Notes under the pieces: generated by a model | What the model saw: only the letters and a program-made list of their open reading frames with translations | Databases searched by the model: none | What the model was told of the DNA's origin: nothing | Part shown: piece by piece, positions 24,454-32,446 of the stretch | Layout: the number at the start of each line of letters is the position of its first letter | Position numbering within the stretch: position 1 is the stretch's first letter | Program-made: the position numbers and the translations under genes | Assembly (NCBI GenBank): GCA_009839745.1 | Contig: VXPE01000047.1 | Span: 1 to 32,488, forward strand | Source: Candidatus Poribacteria bacterium | Lineage (GTDB): Bacteria > Poribacteria > WGA-4E > WGA-3G | Reading direction: 5' to 3' | Length of the DNA: 32,488 nucleotides

Positions 24454-25472
24454 ATGGCTTCGTTTCCGACTCGAATGCGTGGGTCAAAGTAGGCATACAG
24501 CATATCCACGATAAGATTAACGAGCATAAAGACGGATGCGACGAAAAGCACACCCCCTTGCACCGCCCGAACGTCACGCGCTTCAACAGCGGCCCGCAGC
24601 CATGAACCGAGTCCGGGCCAGGAGAAGATGTGCTCGGTTAAGATCGCGCCGCCTAACAAATAGCCGAATTCTAAGCCAATAATTGTCAGAACGGGCACCA
24701 TACTGTTTTTCATTGCATGTTTACCAATAACCTTCCACCGCGGCAAGCCTTTCGCATAAGCGGTTGTAATGTAAGGCTGGTTTAGCACTTCAAGGAGGCT
24801 GGATCGGGTCATGCGTGCGATAATTGCTAACGGAATCGTGCCTAACGTTATCGCGGGGAGGATCAGGTGCGCGACGGCGTTCCGAAAGGCGGTGAAGTTT
24901 CCAGCAAGCAGGGTGTCAATAAGATAAAAACCTGTGCGCGACTGGATATCTAAATCCAATACAACATCCAGGCGTCCTGTGCTCGGCAGTATCGGCAGGA
25001 AATATGAAAAAAGCAGGATGAGCATCAATCCCAACCAGAAGATCGGCATAGAGATACCCGCGAGGGATATTGACATGGAAAAATAGTCCAAAAATGTTCC
25101 GCGAGAGACCGCGGCGATGATACCTGCTGCAATACCGAACAGGATCGAAAATGCCATTGCTGCGAGGGTCAGTTCAGCCGTTGCTGGGAAATAGCGTTTG
25201 ATTTCTTCAATAACGGGTTGCTTCGTTTTAAAAGAGCGTCCGAAGTCGAGGTGTGCGACGTCCCATAAGAATTTAGCGTATTGGTGATACAAAGGTTTAT
25301 CCAGTCCCATCTCTGCTCGGAGTTCAATGAGTGCCTTTTCAGTTGCGCGTTCCCCCAGAATAGCAACGGCGGCATCGCCGGGTATGAGATGCACCATCAA
25401 AAACACGAGGAGCGATACCGCCAAAAGGGATAAGCCGATCGAAAGAAAGCGTTGAAGGAGATACGAGAACAA
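24450..25472 (-). CDS. DppB-type ABC transporter permease (peptide/nickel family)
   Basis: A 340-residue inner-membrane permease with about six transmembrane helices. It shows the family N-terminus (FSYLLQRFLSIGLSLLAVSL, then FLMVHLIPGDAA), the long periplasmic region with ELRAEMGLDKPLYHQY, and the ATPase-contact loop YAKGLPRWKVIGKHAMKNS. The start codon is TTG at 25472, eight bases after GGAAGG; no ATG serves as well. It overlaps the DppC-type gene by ATGA, so the pair is translationally coupled. The substrate-binding protein and ATPases are not adjacent, so substrate is unknown. Confidence 0.9.
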   Translation of the reverse strand: MFSYLLQRFLSIGLSLLAVSLLVFLMVHLIPGDAAVAILGERATEKALIELRAEMGLDKPLYHQYAKFLWDVAHLDFGRSFKTKQPVIEEIKRYFPATAELTLAAMAFSILFGIAAGIIAAVSRGTFLDYFSMSISLAGISMPIFWLGLMLILLFSYFLPILPSTGRLDVVLDLDIQSRTGFYLIDTLLAGNFTAFRNAVAHLILPAITLGTIPLAIIARMTRSSLLEVLNQPYITTAYAKGLPRWKVIGKHAMKNSMVPVLTIIGLEFGYLLGGAILTEHIFSWPGLGSWLRAAVEARDVRAVQGGVLFVASVFMLVNLIVDMLYAYFDPRIRVGNEAI

Positions 25473-25493
25473 GGTTAAAACCTTCCGTATTTT

Positions 25494-25588
25494 TTAACGA
25501 TTCTGTCTGAGCGAGGATTTCCGTTGTCAACCGCGATCTAAAATCGTTAAGAAATCCTCTTTGGATTATCAATGGTTTCTTAACGATT
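25494..25588. repeat. 13-bp inverted repeat with a third partial arm upstream of the DppB-type gene
   Basis: AATCGTTAAGAAA (25542-25554) and TTTCTTAACGATT (25576-25588) are perfect inverted repeats with a 21-nt loop. A third arm, TTAACGATTCTG at about 25496-25507, repeats the right arm (followed there by CAG). The left arm could therefore pair with either, giving mutually exclusive hairpins in the region between the HTH-MBL stop and the dppB start. No T tract follows, so simple termination is not indicated. Confidence 0.55.
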
Positions 25589-25640
25589 CAGTATCTGCAA
25601 GGACAACGTCCGCAGCAGCTCATATTCAATAGTTAAAAAA

Positions 25641-26468
25641 TTAGAAAAATGGGTTGTGTGCTTTTTCTTCACCGACGGTGGTAGAGGGACCGTGTCCCGG
25701 AAAGAGCCTAACCCCATCTGGAAGGGACAACAGATTGTCTCGAACGCTGTCGATTTCATCCTGAAGGGAGATGTTAGGTCCTCCGACTGAGCCAGCGAAA
25801 ATGGCATCGCCAACGAACGCTACGTTCTCTGCGATGAAACTACATCCGCCGGGGGTATGTCCGGGTGTATTGACGACGGTTACTGTGAGTTCACCGACGG
25901 TGAGGGTATCTCCGTGTGCGACCTCGCGTAATCTCGTTTCGCTCCGCGGTTTCGGTTCATCCGTATGGATGTAAGTTTCGCATCCAGTAGCGGTCTGGAT
26001 CTTTGGTAACCCGTCGGTATGGTCGCTGTGGGCGTGTGTCAAAAGAATCGCTGTAGGCTTCACAGGACGCGCCTCTAACTGTTCCAAGATCAGGTCAGGA
26101 TGTGCAGCGGTGTCAACAATCGCAGCGGCATGGGTCGCTTGGCAGATCAGGAGATACGCATTGACGGGCCAACCGCCCACCGGCGCGCTGATTGTGATAA
26201 CCTCAAGGGGGGAAGTGCTTATCTGTTGCGGGGGTTCGGGTGCCCACTCTTCTGTCGCAATATCAAGGAGTTTGGTGCCATCTAAATTTAGGACTTCGGC
26301 GAGCCGAAGAACTTGCGTTTCTGTCGGTTTTAAGGTATACTGTTCCATACGAGAAAGTTCTGTCTCTGTGATACCTGCCGCAGCAGCGATTTGGCTGTGA
26401 GACAAGTCTTGCCCGCGTCGGGCTTTCCCGATGATGTCACCGAATTCGTCTTCAAGTGCATAAGCCAT
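25641..26468 (-). CDS. XRE-type HTH fused to metallo-beta-lactamase-fold hydrolase
   Basis: A 275-residue fusion. Residues 5-70 form an XRE-like helix-turn-helix (IIGKARRGQDLSHSQIAAAA, ITETELSRMEQ, PTETQVLRLAEVL). Residues 88-275 form a glyoxalase II-like metallo-beta-lactamase domain with a full metal set: H145-x-H147-x-D149-H150 (THAHSDH), His204 (TPGHTPGG), Asp221 (VGDAIFAGSVGG) and His259 (FPGHGPST). The hydrolase may split thioesters such as S-lactoylglutathione or a similar ester; the HTH suggests DNA binding or autoregulation. ATG 26468 has GGAG nine bases upstream; a TTG at 26483 would include that site and is rejected. It is divergent from the Uma2 operon. Confidence 0.88.
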   Translation of the reverse strand: MAYALEDEFGDIIGKARRGQDLSHSQIAAAAGITETELSRMEQYTLKPTETQVLRLAEVLNLDGTKLLDIATEEWAPEPPQQISTSPLEVITISAPVGGWPVNAYLLICQATHAAAIVDTAAHPDLILEQLEARPVKPTAILLTHAHSDHTDGLPKIQTATGCETYIHTDEPKPRSETRLREVAHGDTLTVGELTVTVVNTPGHTPGGCSFIAENVAFVGDAIFAGSVGGPNISLQDEIDSVRDNLLSLPDGVRLFPGHGPSTTVGEEKAHNPFF

Positions 26469-26498
26469 AGTAGTGTTCTCCAATAGTTATTGATTTAA

Positions 26499-26528
26499 GG
26501 AACATTGTAGCAAAAAATTCGGTATAAT
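26499..26528 (+). promoter_or_regulatory. Promoter of the Uma2-isomerase-glycosidase operon
   Basis: A perfect TATAAT (26523-26528) lies 40 bases before the Uma2 ATG. The -35 is poor (GGAACA at 26499-26504 with 18-bp spacing), so an activator may be needed. Confidence 0.45.
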
Positions 26529-26568
26529 ACAATTGAAAACGGCAGACATCAAAAACGGAGGAATTCTG

Positions 26569-27141
26569 ATGGACATTCCGAAAAACGGTCATGAACAAGC
26601 GGCAATATCCCTCACACCGTTAGAAACCGATATGACGTTGGAAGATTTCCTTGAGAGCGATTTAGAGGGATATGAATACGCGGAGGGAAAATTAATACCG
26701 ATGGCACCACCGACAATGGAACACGGTGAAATAAGCATGAGTCTTAGCTTACTTTTAGGTGTTCACATTCGTGAAAATAAGTTGGGACATTTGTATCCAG
26801 CGGATACAGACTTTAAATTAGAGGACCGATTGGTTAAACCCGATATTGCATTCGTTTCAACAGCGAGGTTACCTGAGAACAGACGCCAAGTATCCCCTGT
26901 GGCACCGGACTTAGCGGTTGAAGTCATCTCACCGTCAGATATTCAATATCGTGTTGTCGAAAAAGCACTCGCTTATCTCAATGCTGGAACTCACCTCGTT
27001 TGGATCATTGAACCTGTGGGAAAGACGGTAACCGTGTACCGTTCCCAAACAGACATCAAAACATTTACAATCAACGACACCCTCAGCGGCGAGGATGTTG
27101 TTGAAGGGTTTTCGTGTCGAGTGGCACAACTTTTTGAATAA
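26569..27141 (+). CDS. Uma2 family endonuclease-fold protein (DUF820)
   Basis: A 190-residue protein of the PD-(D/E)XK-like Uma2 family. Conserved residues are Asp92 in VKPDIAFV, Glu118 in DLAVEVISPSD and Lys132 in EKALAYLNAG, followed by HLVWIIEP. The N-terminal YEYAEGKLIPMAPPTMEHGEI is also typical. The family is abundant in cyanobacteria and other genomes; nuclease activity is predicted from the fold and its biological role is unclear. I chose ATG 26569, seven bases after GGAGG; a TTG at 26533 precedes it in frame. Nine bases separate it from the isomerase gene, an odd companion. Confidence 0.88.
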   Translation: MDIPKNGHEQAAISLTPLETDMTLEDFLESDLEGYEYAEGKLIPMAPPTMEHGEISMSLSLLLGVHIRENKLGHLYPADTDFKLEDRLVKPDIAFVSTARLPENRRQVSPVAPDLAVEVISPSDIQYRVVEKALAYLNAGTHLVWIIEPVGKTVTVYRSQTDIKTFTINDTLSGEDVVEGFSCRVAQLFE

Positions 27142-27150
27142 GGAGACCTT

Positions 27151-27909
27151 ATGAAACTTGGTTTAGTTACATATAATATGGCAAAAGATTGGGATGTCCC
27201 AACAATCATCGAAAATTGCGTAGAAACGGGGTTCTCAGGCGTGGAATTGCGGACGACGCATGCCCACGGCGTTGAGATCGACCTGTCCGCAAGTGAACGG
27301 GCGGCGGTAAAACAACAGTTCGCTGACTCTCCAATCGAGATTGCCGGTTTGGGATCGGCGTATGACTATCATGCCACCGATCAAGCAGTGGTTCGCCGGA
27401 ATATAGCAGGAACGAAGGCGTATTCTCAACTCGCAGCGGATGTCGGAGCACCCGGCGTAAAGGTGCGTCCGAATGGGCTTCCCAACGAAGTTCCCGTCGA
27501 AAAGACGTTGGAACAGATCGGGTTGGCATTGCGCGAGTGTGGCGAATTTGCAGCGGACCTCGGTGTTGAGATTCGGTTAGAAGTCCACGGGGGTGGCACT
27601 TCTGAACTTCCCCATATCCGCACGATTATTGATGTCGCTGACCACGATAACGTCTACGTCTGCTGGAATTCTAATTTTGGAGAGGTGGAAGACGGCTCTA
27701 TACTGAATAACTTCAACTATGCAAGAGGTAGAATCGGCTTGGTGCATATCACGGAACTCCATCGGCGCGAGTATCCGTGGCGGGAACTCTTTACATTGTT
27801 GAGAGAATCCGGATATTCGGGTTACACTTTGGCGGAGATTGCTGGAAGTTCCGATCCCATCCGCGTGATGAATTTTTATCGGGCGTTGTGGGAAGAATTG
27901 TCAAGCTAA
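27151..27909 (+). CDS. Sugar phosphate isomerase/epimerase (TIM-barrel, AP_endonuc_2 family)
   Basis: A 252-residue xylose-isomerase-like TIM barrel. Likely metal ligands and landmarks are Glu32 and following in GFSGVELRTTHAHG, RLEVHGGG, the VHITEL strand and YTLAEIAGS near the end. Relatives isomerise or epimerise sugars, inositols and hydroxypyruvate-like compounds, or break down modified sugars. AAGGAG lies just before the ATG. It is sandwiched between the Uma2 gene and a glycosidase, with 21 bases to the latter, which suggests a step in using the sugar that the glycosidase frees. Confidence 0.88.
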   Translation: MKLGLVTYNMAKDWDVPTIIENCVETGFSGVELRTTHAHGVEIDLSASERAAVKQQFADSPIEIAGLGSAYDYHATDQAVVRRNIAGTKAYSQLAADVGAPGVKVRPNGLPNEVPVEKTLEQIGLALRECGEFAADLGVEIRLEVHGGGTSELPHIRTIIDVADHDNVYVCWNSNFGEVEDGSILNNFNYARGRIGLVHITELHRREYPWRELFTLLRESGYSGYTLAEIAGSSDPIRVMNFYRALWEELSS

Positions 27910-27930
27910 TTTGAACAAGGATAGATACCG

Positions 27931-29877
27931 TTGTCCAAGATACTATTTCGCATTTCGTTATCTATAGGGATGTTTCTGCTGACTTTTATCGGTATGAGTG
28001 ACACACTTGAAAGCGTTCGTTTCAGCAACGCCGTTTGGGACGTTGAAATCTTTCCACAGTCGCTTGCCGTGAATGTCTATCCTGTGGGGACGGACATAAC
28101 AGTTCGGGTTTCATCGGGTCAGATAGGATTGGGTCCCGTGACGGATTTTTCTCATGAAGGTGAAGGTATCAGTTGGAGACTGCCGGAACGTGCCCTTACC
28201 GTTTACGTTGCATCGCTAAAGGATTCGCTAACGATTGAATTCATTCAAGACGATCCCGCAAACGACACGCGAAATTTCACGTGGCCCGTTATTGAAAATA
28301 CCGAATCCATCCACGGCTATATTTTTCCCTTTTTTGAGGGGAGTTACGTCCCGAAAGATGACCGCCCCTGGCGAGACTTCTTGTGCGATCGGGGACCGAT
28401 AAACACAACAGCGGGTCTCTCTATGCCGTTTTGGGGCTTGGACCTCGGTGAGAGAACACTTACCTATATTCTGACAAATCCGTTCAACAATCAAATCCAT
28501 TTCAGTGAGACGGAAACGTCTGACTTAGGTATGCGGGTATCACACGCCTTCACGCCGAATTGGGAACGGAAAAGGTATGGGGTGCGTCTTTCACTCGGTG
28601 CGGGATCACCGGTCGAGCCGGCGAAGCAGTATCGGCAGTGGCTGATCGAGAACGGTGCGTTTGTTTCGTTTGCTGAAAAGATCGAACAGGTTCCAGCGGC
28701 GGAAAAGTTGCTCGGTGCGGCGCACATCTACCTCTGGGGAGACGGCCCTTCTGTGAAACTCTTGGAGCGGTTTGCTGAGAGTGGATTGGATAGACTCTGG
28801 CTCGGTGTGGATTCATGGCAGGACGGATTTCGACACCCGACTGCCGTCGCGAAGGCGAGAGCACTCGGCTATTTGATTGGACCCTACGATTCTTATCATA
28901 GTATCCATCATCCGAATGAAAAGGATACATGGGAGACTGCACAGTTTGACCTGCCGCTTTATGAGACGGGTGCGATTGTCAACGCAGATGGCACGAAGAA
29001 TCGGGGGTTTAAAAAGAAGGGGTATCACTTAAGTCCGCTCGTGGCACAACCTTATGTCGAAGATCGCGTCAATGGCATCGTCGCACAGATGCCAACGGAC
29101 TTCAATACGTGGTTTATCGACTGCGACGCTTACGGTGAACTCTTTGACGACTATTCGCCATCCCATCCCGCGACGCAGTTGGATGATATGAATGCACGAC
29201 TTGCCCGTATCGCATGGATTCGGGACACGCACAATATGGTTGTCGGTTCAGAAGGCGGTGCCGCCTATGCTGCGGCGACCCTCCATTTCGCCCACGGAAT
29301 GACGACCCCTGTCATCGGGTGGGGCGATCCAGATATGAAAGAAAAAACTTCGCCTCACTACATCGGCGGGTACTGGCCCCCCGAAGGTCCAGCGATCCAC
29401 ATAAAACAGGTGCCTCTGAAACCGAACTATCTGCGTCTTTATTATGATCCACGTTTCCGGTTACCGCTCTATCAAATCGTGTTCCACGATTCAGTGGTGA
29501 CAACAAATCATTGGCACTCTGGAAGCCTCAAATTTGAGAATGCAATCGAGACGTTAGCACTGTTAGAGGTGCTCTACAACGTCCCGCCGTTATATCACCT
29601 GAATATGGCGGAGTTTACAAAACATAAAGCCTGGATACAGCGGCACTATGCGTTCTTTTCACCGCTACATCGGCAGATCGGCGGACAGACGATGACCGAG
29701 TTTGAGTGGTTGAGCGATAACAAGCAGGTCCAACGCACGGAGTTTGGGGATACTGTTGAGCTGTTCGCGAACTTCGGGACGAACCCGTTTGAATATGAAG
29801 GTATAGTAATTCCGGGCAAAAGTGTGCTTGCGCGGTGGATCGGAACTGGTGAGATTGAGGTGTTTGCCGTGGAATAA
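27931..29877 (+). CDS. Glycoside hydrolase, GH129/GH101-like TIM-barrel protein
   Basis: A 648-residue exported protein (hydrophobic signal, residues 1-22). An N-terminal beta-sandwich (to about 255) precedes a barrel that opens LLGAAHIYLWGDGPSVKLLERF. Likely catalytic residues are Asp397 in TWFIDCDAYGE as nucleophile and Glu441 in VVGSEGGAAYA as acid/base; sequence and spacing recall alpha-N-acetylgalactosaminidases of GH129 and GH101. A C-terminal beta domain ends the chain. Start is TTG 27931, nine bases after AAGGA; the first internal ATG is inside the signal. It follows the isomerase in one operon. The family call is my pattern recognition and could be a neighbouring uncharacterised clade. 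Confidence 0.65.
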   Translation: MSKILFRISLSIGMFLLTFIGMSDTLESVRFSNAVWDVEIFPQSLAVNVYPVGTDITVRVSSGQIGLGPVTDFSHEGEGISWRLPERALTVYVASLKDSLTIEFIQDDPANDTRNFTWPVIENTESIHGYIFPFFEGSYVPKDDRPWRDFLCDRGPINTTAGLSMPFWGLDLGERTLTYILTNPFNNQIHFSETETSDLGMRVSHAFTPNWERKRYGVRLSLGAGSPVEPAKQYRQWLIENGAFVSFAEKIEQVPAAEKLLGAAHIYLWGDGPSVKLLERFAESGLDRLWLGVDSWQDGFRHPTAVAKARALGYLIGPYDSYHSIHHPNEKDTWETAQFDLPLYETGAIVNADGTKNRGFKKKGYHLSPLVAQPYVEDRVNGIVAQMPTDFNTWFIDCDAYGELFDDYSPSHPATQLDDMNARLARIAWIRDTHNMVVGSEGGAAYAAATLHFAHGMTTPVIGWGDPDMKEKTSPHYIGGYWPPEGPAIHIKQVPLKPNYLRLYYDPRFRLPLYQIVFHDSVVTTNHWHSGSLKFENAIETLALLEVLYNVPPLYHLNMAEFTKHKAWIQRHYAFFSPLHRQIGGQTMTEFEWLSDNKQVQRTEFGDTVELFANFGTNPFEYEGIVIPGKSVLARWIGTGEIEVFAVE

Positions 29878-29895
29878 TATTAGGATAATCCATTG

Positions 29896-29924
29896 TTGAC
29901 AGTGAGCGTAAAATATGATACACT
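29896..29924 (+). promoter_or_regulatory. Promoter upstream of the HEPN-domain gene
   Basis: TTGACA (29896-29901), a 17-bp spacer and TACACT (29919-29924). Initiation near 29931 gives a leader of roughly 250 nt before the gene. That A/T-rich leader (29931-30183) holds no ORF with coding character. Confidence 0.55.
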
Positions 29925-29928
29925 CTTG

Positions 29929-29975
29929 GAAATTTAACGCGTTGTGCTAATTGACCATGTGTTTTGTTAAATTTC
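29929..29975. repeat. 10-bp inverted repeat at the predicted transcription start
   Basis: GAAATTTAAC (29929-29938) pairs perfectly with GTTAAATTTC (29966-29975) over a 27-nt loop, starting right at the expected initiation point of the promoter at 29896. It could be a repressor operator pair or a 5'-end stabilising hairpin. Confidence 0.5.
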
Positions 29976-30183
29976 ACAGTTGTTGGGTTTTCGTTGTAAA
30001 TTGAACCTTGATTCCATTGCCTCTTTGTTTTCATATAGAGACTTTGGTTTAAAAATGGGGCAGTATGAACCGAAGCTGTCAAATTACAAGTGGCAAAAGA
30101 TTAATACTGTGAAATCTAAATCTACAGAGAGTTAATTAGCACAAGCCGTAAATTTATTTACATGGAGGTTTACAAACGTTAAT

Positions 30184-32061
30184 ATGAAGGACTATCCTAA
30201 TGAGGAGGCACTCCGTAAAGCACACAGAATATACCTTGATGCGATGCGTGAATTCATTCATAAATGTTTAGAGAGTGTTCCGGGCACAACACCAAAAGAG
30301 TTAATCATGATGGCCTTGGATTGTGAACCGCGCAATGACTTTGAAGTTGAAATAGAGATTAATAATATTCCACATCTTATCAGAGAATACTGGGATGATT
30401 GTTTTCGCCAAAAGTTTGACCGTCACTATGATGTTCGCAGTGCAACAGGGCGAATAAAAGATGGTCGAAATTTTTGGGCACATCCAGGGATAGGGGATGT
30501 AGACCCCGAATCTACTCGAATGCATCTTTCTCTCGTCGCCGAGGCACTTGGTGAAATTAGTAAGGCAAAAGCAAAGACTGCAGTTGAAGAAATCCGAAAT
30601 CGGCTTTTTTCTGATGAACCTGAAGGACACCCAGCAGAAGCAGAGAATACTGATCTCAAGGAACGCCTCGCGGAAATGTCAGATCGACTGGCAGTGGTGG
30701 AAACAGAAAAGGCTGAATATAAGGAGTCCCACAAGGCTGAGTGGCAACGGCTAGAAGTAGAGAAAGCAGAGTATGCAGAACTCTTAGACACAGTGGAAAA
30801 AGAGAAAATTGAGATAGAAAAACAACTGGAGAGCGCGCAAACTCGGTTGAACGAACTGAAAGCGGAGAACACTGAATTGAAAGAACGTCTCTCGGAAACA
30901 GAGAATCGTCTAAAAGTTATTGAATTGGAGGGTGACGAACACGTCAAAACCTTGACGGATAAGACGGAGTTAGAGGAGCAATATGAAACTACTCCAATTA
31001 AGGAGTGGCGAAGGAAAATTTGGAAACAATTGTGCGACTATGCAGCTCAAAAGGACACTTCAGTTAGATTTAATAAACCGGGTTCGGAAAATTACTTAAA
31101 CGTTAGCAGAAGTTTGATAGATCTTACTGGCTTTTACATGAAGGTGTGGTTGGGCACGGACAATAGGGAAATTACCATCCGGCTTTATATGTCAAAACAA
31201 AATTTTTACATCCTCGAGAAACAGCGGACAGAAATTGAGCAGGAGTTTTGTGAATCTCTTGAATGGGAAGAATTACCTCAGCGTACGGATAGCCGGATAT
31301 CCTTACGTAAGGATATCATTGATCCGACAGATGAATCAGACTGGCAAAACCAGCACGAATGGGTTATCTCAAAACTTGAAAAATTCCACAAAAAGTTCAA
31401 TGAAGTCTTTCTACCGAGAATCCAAGAACTCAATACCTCCGATTCGCTACTCGAAGACGAGGAGTACCTGCCGTTAAATCCTGCTACACCTAATTCTGTC
31501 ACTTTTCAGGGGACCACCTTTGTAAAGCATTTAGACGAGTACCGTGTTGCGGGAGATGATATCACCCAAAATTTCTGGCACTATTGGCAATCACAAGGAC
31601 GCGAAGGTAAACAGGAAATGCGGAATGCCGGATGGAGTGTTGAGAAGATAGACGGAGAGTGGAAAGTGACGGTTTCTCCAGAAGATTTTCAGGCATGGAT
31701 AGAGAATGAAGTAACGGAGTTGAATAGCCTACTCAATTCATCACAAAACGAAGAATCTTCAACGCAACCTCCGCGTCTCTTCTATGGAAAAACGGTTCTA
31801 CCGACAGGTAAAGAAATGGAGCAACCTGCGCTTGAATTTCTTAGCGATGGAAGAGAATATCCCCGAATCGAGATCATAAATGTGCTTACCGAGCATTTTT
31901 CCCTTACCAAAAATCAGAGGGAGCAGTTAAGTCGAAGCGGAAGGGTGGAGCTTTACCTGAGAAACAAAGACTTGATAGAACGAACCAGAACAGGCTACTA
32001 CCGAATCACTGATCTCGGGCTTCAGGTCTTGAAGCAAAACTTGGATGATGTTCCATTTTAG
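30184..32061 (+). CDS. Multidomain HEPN - coiled coil - DUF4268-like - winged-helix (Mrr_N-like) protein
   Basis: A 625-residue cytoplasmic protein without close precedent that I can name. Residues 1-135 look like a Swt1-type HEPN domain, with the ribonuclease motif RNFWAH (Arg95, His100) and a flanking GRIKDG. Residues 152-268 are a continuous charged coiled coil. Residues 272-412 resemble DUF4268 (WLGTDNREITIRLYM, EQEFCESLEWEELP). Residues 440-515 form a small unassigned domain (FWHYWQSQGREGKQ). Residues 545-620 resemble the Mrr_N winged helix (PALEFLSDGREYPRIEII ... GYYRITDLGLQVL, abridged). The pieces are typical of anti-phage and restriction proteins; RNA cleavage on infection is inference. 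The ATG has GGAGG 15 bases upstream, unusually far. The gene is more A/T-rich than its neighbours. Confidence 0.75.
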   Translation: MKDYPNEEALRKAHRIYLDAMREFIHKCLESVPGTTPKELIMMALDCEPRNDFEVEIEINNIPHLIREYWDDCFRQKFDRHYDVRSATGRIKDGRNFWAHPGIGDVDPESTRMHLSLVAEALGEISKAKAKTAVEEIRNRLFSDEPEGHPAEAENTDLKERLAEMSDRLAVVETEKAEYKESHKAEWQRLEVEKAEYAELLDTVEKEKIEIEKQLESAQTRLNELKAENTELKERLSETENRLKVIELEGDEHVKTLTDKTELEEQYETTPIKEWRRKIWKQLCDYAAQKDTSVRFNKPGSENYLNVSRSLIDLTGFYMKVWLGTDNREITIRLYMSKQNFYILEKQRTEIEQEFCESLEWEELPQRTDSRISLRKDIIDPTDESDWQNQHEWVISKLEKFHKKFNEVFLPRIQELNTSDSLLEDEEYLPLNPATPNSVTFQGTTFVKHLDEYRVAGDDITQNFWHYWQSQGREGKQEMRNAGWSVEKIDGEWKVTVSPEDFQAWIENEVTELNSLLNSSQNEESSTQPPRLFYGKTVLPTGKEMEQPALEFLSDGREYPRIEIINVLTEHFSLTKNQREQLSRSGRVELYLRNKDLIERTRTGYYRITDLGLQVLKQNLDDVPF

Positions 32062-32096
32062 ATTGTGATCGGTCGTCGGAATCGACTTAATGTAAC

Positions 32097-32446
32097 TATA
32101 ACGTGAGTTTCTTGATAATAAAAATGTAAGTTTAGGAGTAGGTTGAGTTGACTCGACCGCATTTCTCGTATCGTTGCTATAAACCGTGAAGAGATTAAGA
32201 TCTATACTGATGTTATGCACGATTTTGCCAAAAATGATAGAAAGGTAGAAACTATGTTCATGCAGAAATTCAAAGCCACCTTTCAGTTTCTCGGAATTCT
32301 GTCAATGAGGGTTCTACTGGGCTGTGTCGCGGGAGTCTTATGGCTTGCTTTCGCCGCCTTTATCTCTCGCAACATAGTGGTCTGGATAGTAGAAAAGTTC
32401 GCTTATCGAGATCTGGATGGTAGTTATCATAGTATAACGTGAGTTT
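32097..32446. repeat. 14-bp direct repeats flanking a small membrane-protein gene
   Basis: TATAACGTGAGTTT occurs at 32097-32110 and again at 32433-32446, both followed within a few bases by TGATAA. The second copy overlaps the stop of the small ORF. The two may be ends of related insertion elements or the scar of a duplication; the window ends 42 bases later, so the right side cannot be read. A hairpin GGTTGAG-TTGA-CTCGACC lies at 32141-32158. Confidence 0.6.
32254..32442 (+). CDS. Small membrane protein of unknown function (62 aa)
   Basis: A 62-residue ORF starting MFMQKFKATFQFLGILS, with one long or two short transmembrane helices between residues 10 and 45 (LLGCVAGVLWLAFAAFISRN) and a polar C-terminus. 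I do not recognise it. ATG 32254 lies nine bases after AAAGG; an ATG at 32215 in the same frame lacks a ribosome-binding site. A TATACT at 32203-32208 could be its -10. It follows the HEPN-domain gene on the same strand by 192 bases, so a functional link is possible but unproven. Confidence 0.5.
   Translation: MFMQKFKATFQFLGILSMRVLLGCVAGVLWLAFAAFISRNIVVWIVEKFAYRDLDGSYHSIT

Noticed and set aside
29902-29919. TATGAT at 29914 as the -10 paired with TTGACA at 29896
   Set aside because: The spacer would be only 12 bp; TACACT at 29919 gives the proper 17 bp.
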